Below the pieces are notes generated by a model. The model did not search any database. It was not told the DNA's origin and saw only the letters and a list, made by a program, of their open reading frames with translations. This document shows, piece after piece, positions 62,502-64,000 of a DNA stretch of 64,000 nucleotides. The position numbers were made by a program, and so were the translations under genes. The stretch comes from Muribaculaceae bacterium (GTDB taxonomy: Bacteria > Bacteroidota > Bacteroidia > Bacteroidales > Muribaculaceae), in NCBI GenBank assembly GCA_023662835.1, contig JAMPII010000002.1, positions 1 through 64,000 on the forward strand, in the 5' to 3' direction. Each line of letters opens with the position of its first letter. Position 1 is the first letter of the stretch.

Positions 62502-63769
62502 GAAACCTAAGCATGGTAATAATCACCGAGTTACTGTTAGTTGCCATAGCGCTGACCGTTGCTGTTACTATGCCTCCGTATTTCTATCTTACAATAACCG
62601 GACTCATAATTGTAATGATTCTGGTTGGTTTATTATATCGGAGATTTAGCTTGCCATTACAAAAAATTGAAACCGGGATGGATTTGCTGACAGCTCAGGA
62701 TTTCAGCAGCTCACTAAAACGCACTGGACAAAAAGATGCCGATAAAATAATTTGCATTTTCAATGAAATGATTTCGCAGCTTCGCAACGAAGTTCTGAGA
62801 AATCAGGAACACGACCATTTTCTAAAGCAACTTATCGATGCGTCGCCAATGGGTATTATAACTTTAGATCTGAATCGAAGGGTGGATTTGATTAATAATG
62901 CCGCATTGAAATTCCTTAAGACAAACTTGGATTTGAAAAATAAGAAATTTTCGTTGTTGGATATAAAATCGGAGTTGGCTGCTCATTTGAAATCACTCAA
63001 GCCGGATGAAAGTTCTGTGGTTTATACTTCTGGAGCAGAGCGTTTCCGTTGTAGCTGTTTAACGTTTATGGATCGAGGATTCCGCAGGCATTTCTACTTA
63101 ATAGAACGATTGACCGACGAAATGCGCCACGCCGAGCGTGAAGCTTATGGAAAGGTAATTCGAACCATTGCTCATGAAGTTAATAATTCAATGGCTGCTA
63201 CGAAATCGATTCTCGATATAACCGAAACAGTTGTTGCCGATGACCCCGATTTCTTAGCTGCTATATCAAGCTGCAAAAGCCGCATCGATTCCATGACTGA
63301 GTTTATAACAAAATATGCTTCAGTCGTAAAGACGCTACCGGTCAATCTAAAACAGTGCGATTTTAATGAATTGATAACACGCAATTTAGCTTTTTATGAA
63401 GCGATGTGCGTAGGAACTGATGTAAAAATATCCTGTCATCTGAATCCAACGCCTGTTGAAGTTCGGATTGACAGGATACTTATAGAACAAGTCCTTGTTA
63501 ATATAATCAAGAATGCGGTTGAAAGTTGCGGTGACAGAGGTGAGGTGGAGATATGTACACTATCCGATAAGGTGATTATTGCTGATAACGGAAAAGGTAT
63601 AACAGCTGAACATGCCCGGAACTTATTCGATCCGTTTTTTACCACCAAGCCAAATGGTCATGGCATTGGGCTGATGTTTGCGGCTGAAACGTTACGCCGC
63701 CATAATTTCGAGTTCACTTTGGCAACCGACCCAGTCGACAAAAAAACACGTTTTACAATCATTTTGTAG
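62498..63769 (+). CDS. Sensor histidine kinase, NtrB-like
   Basis: A 423-residue membrane kinase paired with the preceding regulator. Two closely spaced N-terminal helices (about 5-25 and 30-48) leave almost no periplasmic loop, so the signal is probably sensed in or at the membrane or in the cytosol. A HAMP-like segment (about 50-105) and a PAS-like domain (about 108-205) follow. The phosphoacceptor is His226 in IAHEVNNSMA, and the ATPase domain has the N-box NIIKNAVES, G1 IADNGKG and G2 HGIGL. Translation is coupled to the regulator by an ATGA overlap. The stop lies 11 bp into the 3' end of the convergent DUF3298 gene. Confidence 0.95.
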   Translation: MRNLSMVIITELLLVAIALTVAVTMPPYFYLTITGLIIVMILVGLLYRRFSLPLQKIETGMDLLTAQDFSSSLKRTGQKDADKIICIFNEMISQLRNEVLRNQEHDHFLKQLIDASPMGIITLDLNRRVDLINNAALKFLKTNLDLKNKKFSLLDIKSELAAHLKSLKPDESSVVYTSGAERFRCSCLTFMDRGFRRHFYLIERLTDEMRHAEREAYGKVIRTIAHEVNNSMAATKSILDITETVVADDPDFLAAISSCKSRIDSMTEFITKYASVVKTLPVNLKQCDFNELITRNLAFYEAMCVGTDVKISCHLNPTPVEVRIDRILIEQVLVNIIKNAVESCGDRGEVEICTLSDKVIIADNGKGITAEHARNLFDPFFTTKPNGHGIGLMFAAETLRRHNFEFTLATDPVDKKTRFTIIL

Positions 63770-64000
63770 GAACAAACTGTTCAATGCCGGGCGCAAAGAA
63801 CTGTTTAAGTTCAGAGTAGGGTATGGTGCAGTTAGGCATACCGGCCGCGTATGCGGCAATTTCATATTGCTGATATGTAAACGATATACCATCTTTAAAC
63901 ATTGCGGGTTGTGTTTTCGGTAATGGAAACTCACTTTCTTTAACTAAAAGATAGTCAATACCCTTCTCTTCGTCAGCTTTAAAATATTGATTCATTATCT
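63759..64000 (-). CDS. DUF3298/RsiV-like protein, C-terminal fragment (cut by window edge)
   Basis: Only the C-terminal part lies in the window, at least 78 residues; the frame is open to the right edge and the true start is beyond it. The segment DGISFTYQQYEIAAYAAGMPNC followed by TIPYSELKQFF is the conserved end of DUF3298 domains, found in RsiV-type anti-sigma factors and in many exported Bacteroidota proteins. The role is unknown. It is convergent with the kinase gene, overlapping by 11 bp. Confidence 0.75.
   Translation of the reverse strand, partial: IMNQYFKADEEKGIDYLLVKESEFPLPKTQPAMFKDGISFTYQQYEIAAYAAGMPNCTIPYSELKQFFAPGIEQFVPTK

Noticed and set aside
1..64000. tRNA, rRNA, CRISPR array, insertion sequence, prophage, toxin-antitoxin or defence island
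   Set aside because: No clover-leaf sequences, direct-repeat arrays, transposase or integrase motifs or phage genes were found; gene content is ordinary chromosomal.

Overview
This window looks like a chromosomal segment from a member of the Bacteroidales; a gut lineage such as Muribaculaceae is plausible, but that is inference. The evidence is the gene set: a complete Na+-translocating NADH:quinone reductase operon, the tig-clpP-clpX-recQ block, the fused HisIE, DPP5-like S9 peptidase, clostripain-like C11 peptidase, sialate O-acetylesterases and several lipoproteins. Shine-Dalgarno sequences are largely absent, and many genes are preceded by the Bacteroidota promoter pair TTTG, about 20 nt, then TAnnTTTG. 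I see no rRNA, tRNA, CRISPR array, insertion sequence or prophage. Almost all the sequence is ordinary, tightly packed chromosome.

Left part (1-26 kb): an S9 lipoprotein peptidase, a secreted leucine-rich-repeat protein, a FadL-type porin, a two-subunit chromate transporter operon with folC, a DUF3127 OB-fold-like protein, a small metal-binding HMA protein and a TPR protein. A minus-strand recJ-recQ-5'-nucleotidase operon follows, then a TIM-barrel protein/C11 protease/MscS run, a YihY membrane protein, and a long minus-strand series obg, two sialate O-acetylesterases, an RluA-type pseudouridine synthase and an M18 aminopeptidase.

Middle part (26-46 kb): protein quality control (tig, clpP, clpX), a second recQ, the distal histidine genes hisH-hisA-hisF-hisIE and an FtsE-like ATPase, all on the plus strand. 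Next come lysC-lysA, a Crp/Fnr regulator, murein peptide recycling genes (exported dipeptide epimerase, two NlpC/P60 peptidases), yqgE, fabI, ugd and prs.

Right part (46-64 kb): a minus-strand nqrABCDEF operon that appears to run on into a patatin-like lipase and a cytoplasmic GH13 amylase. Divergent from it, on the plus strand, is a seven-gene unit: HlyD-type adaptor, ABC ATPase, two separate MacB/FtsX-type permeases, a TolC-type outer-membrane channel, an NtrC-type sigma-54 activator and its histidine kinase. A sigma-54-like -24/-12 element lies just before its first gene, with inverted repeats 46-94 bp further upstream, so the unit looks like a self-regulated, sigma-54-dependent export system. 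This is the most interesting structure in the window. A similar TTGGCACG element precedes the trigger factor gene and a partial one precedes the S9 peptidase. The window ends inside a DUF3298/RsiV-like gene.
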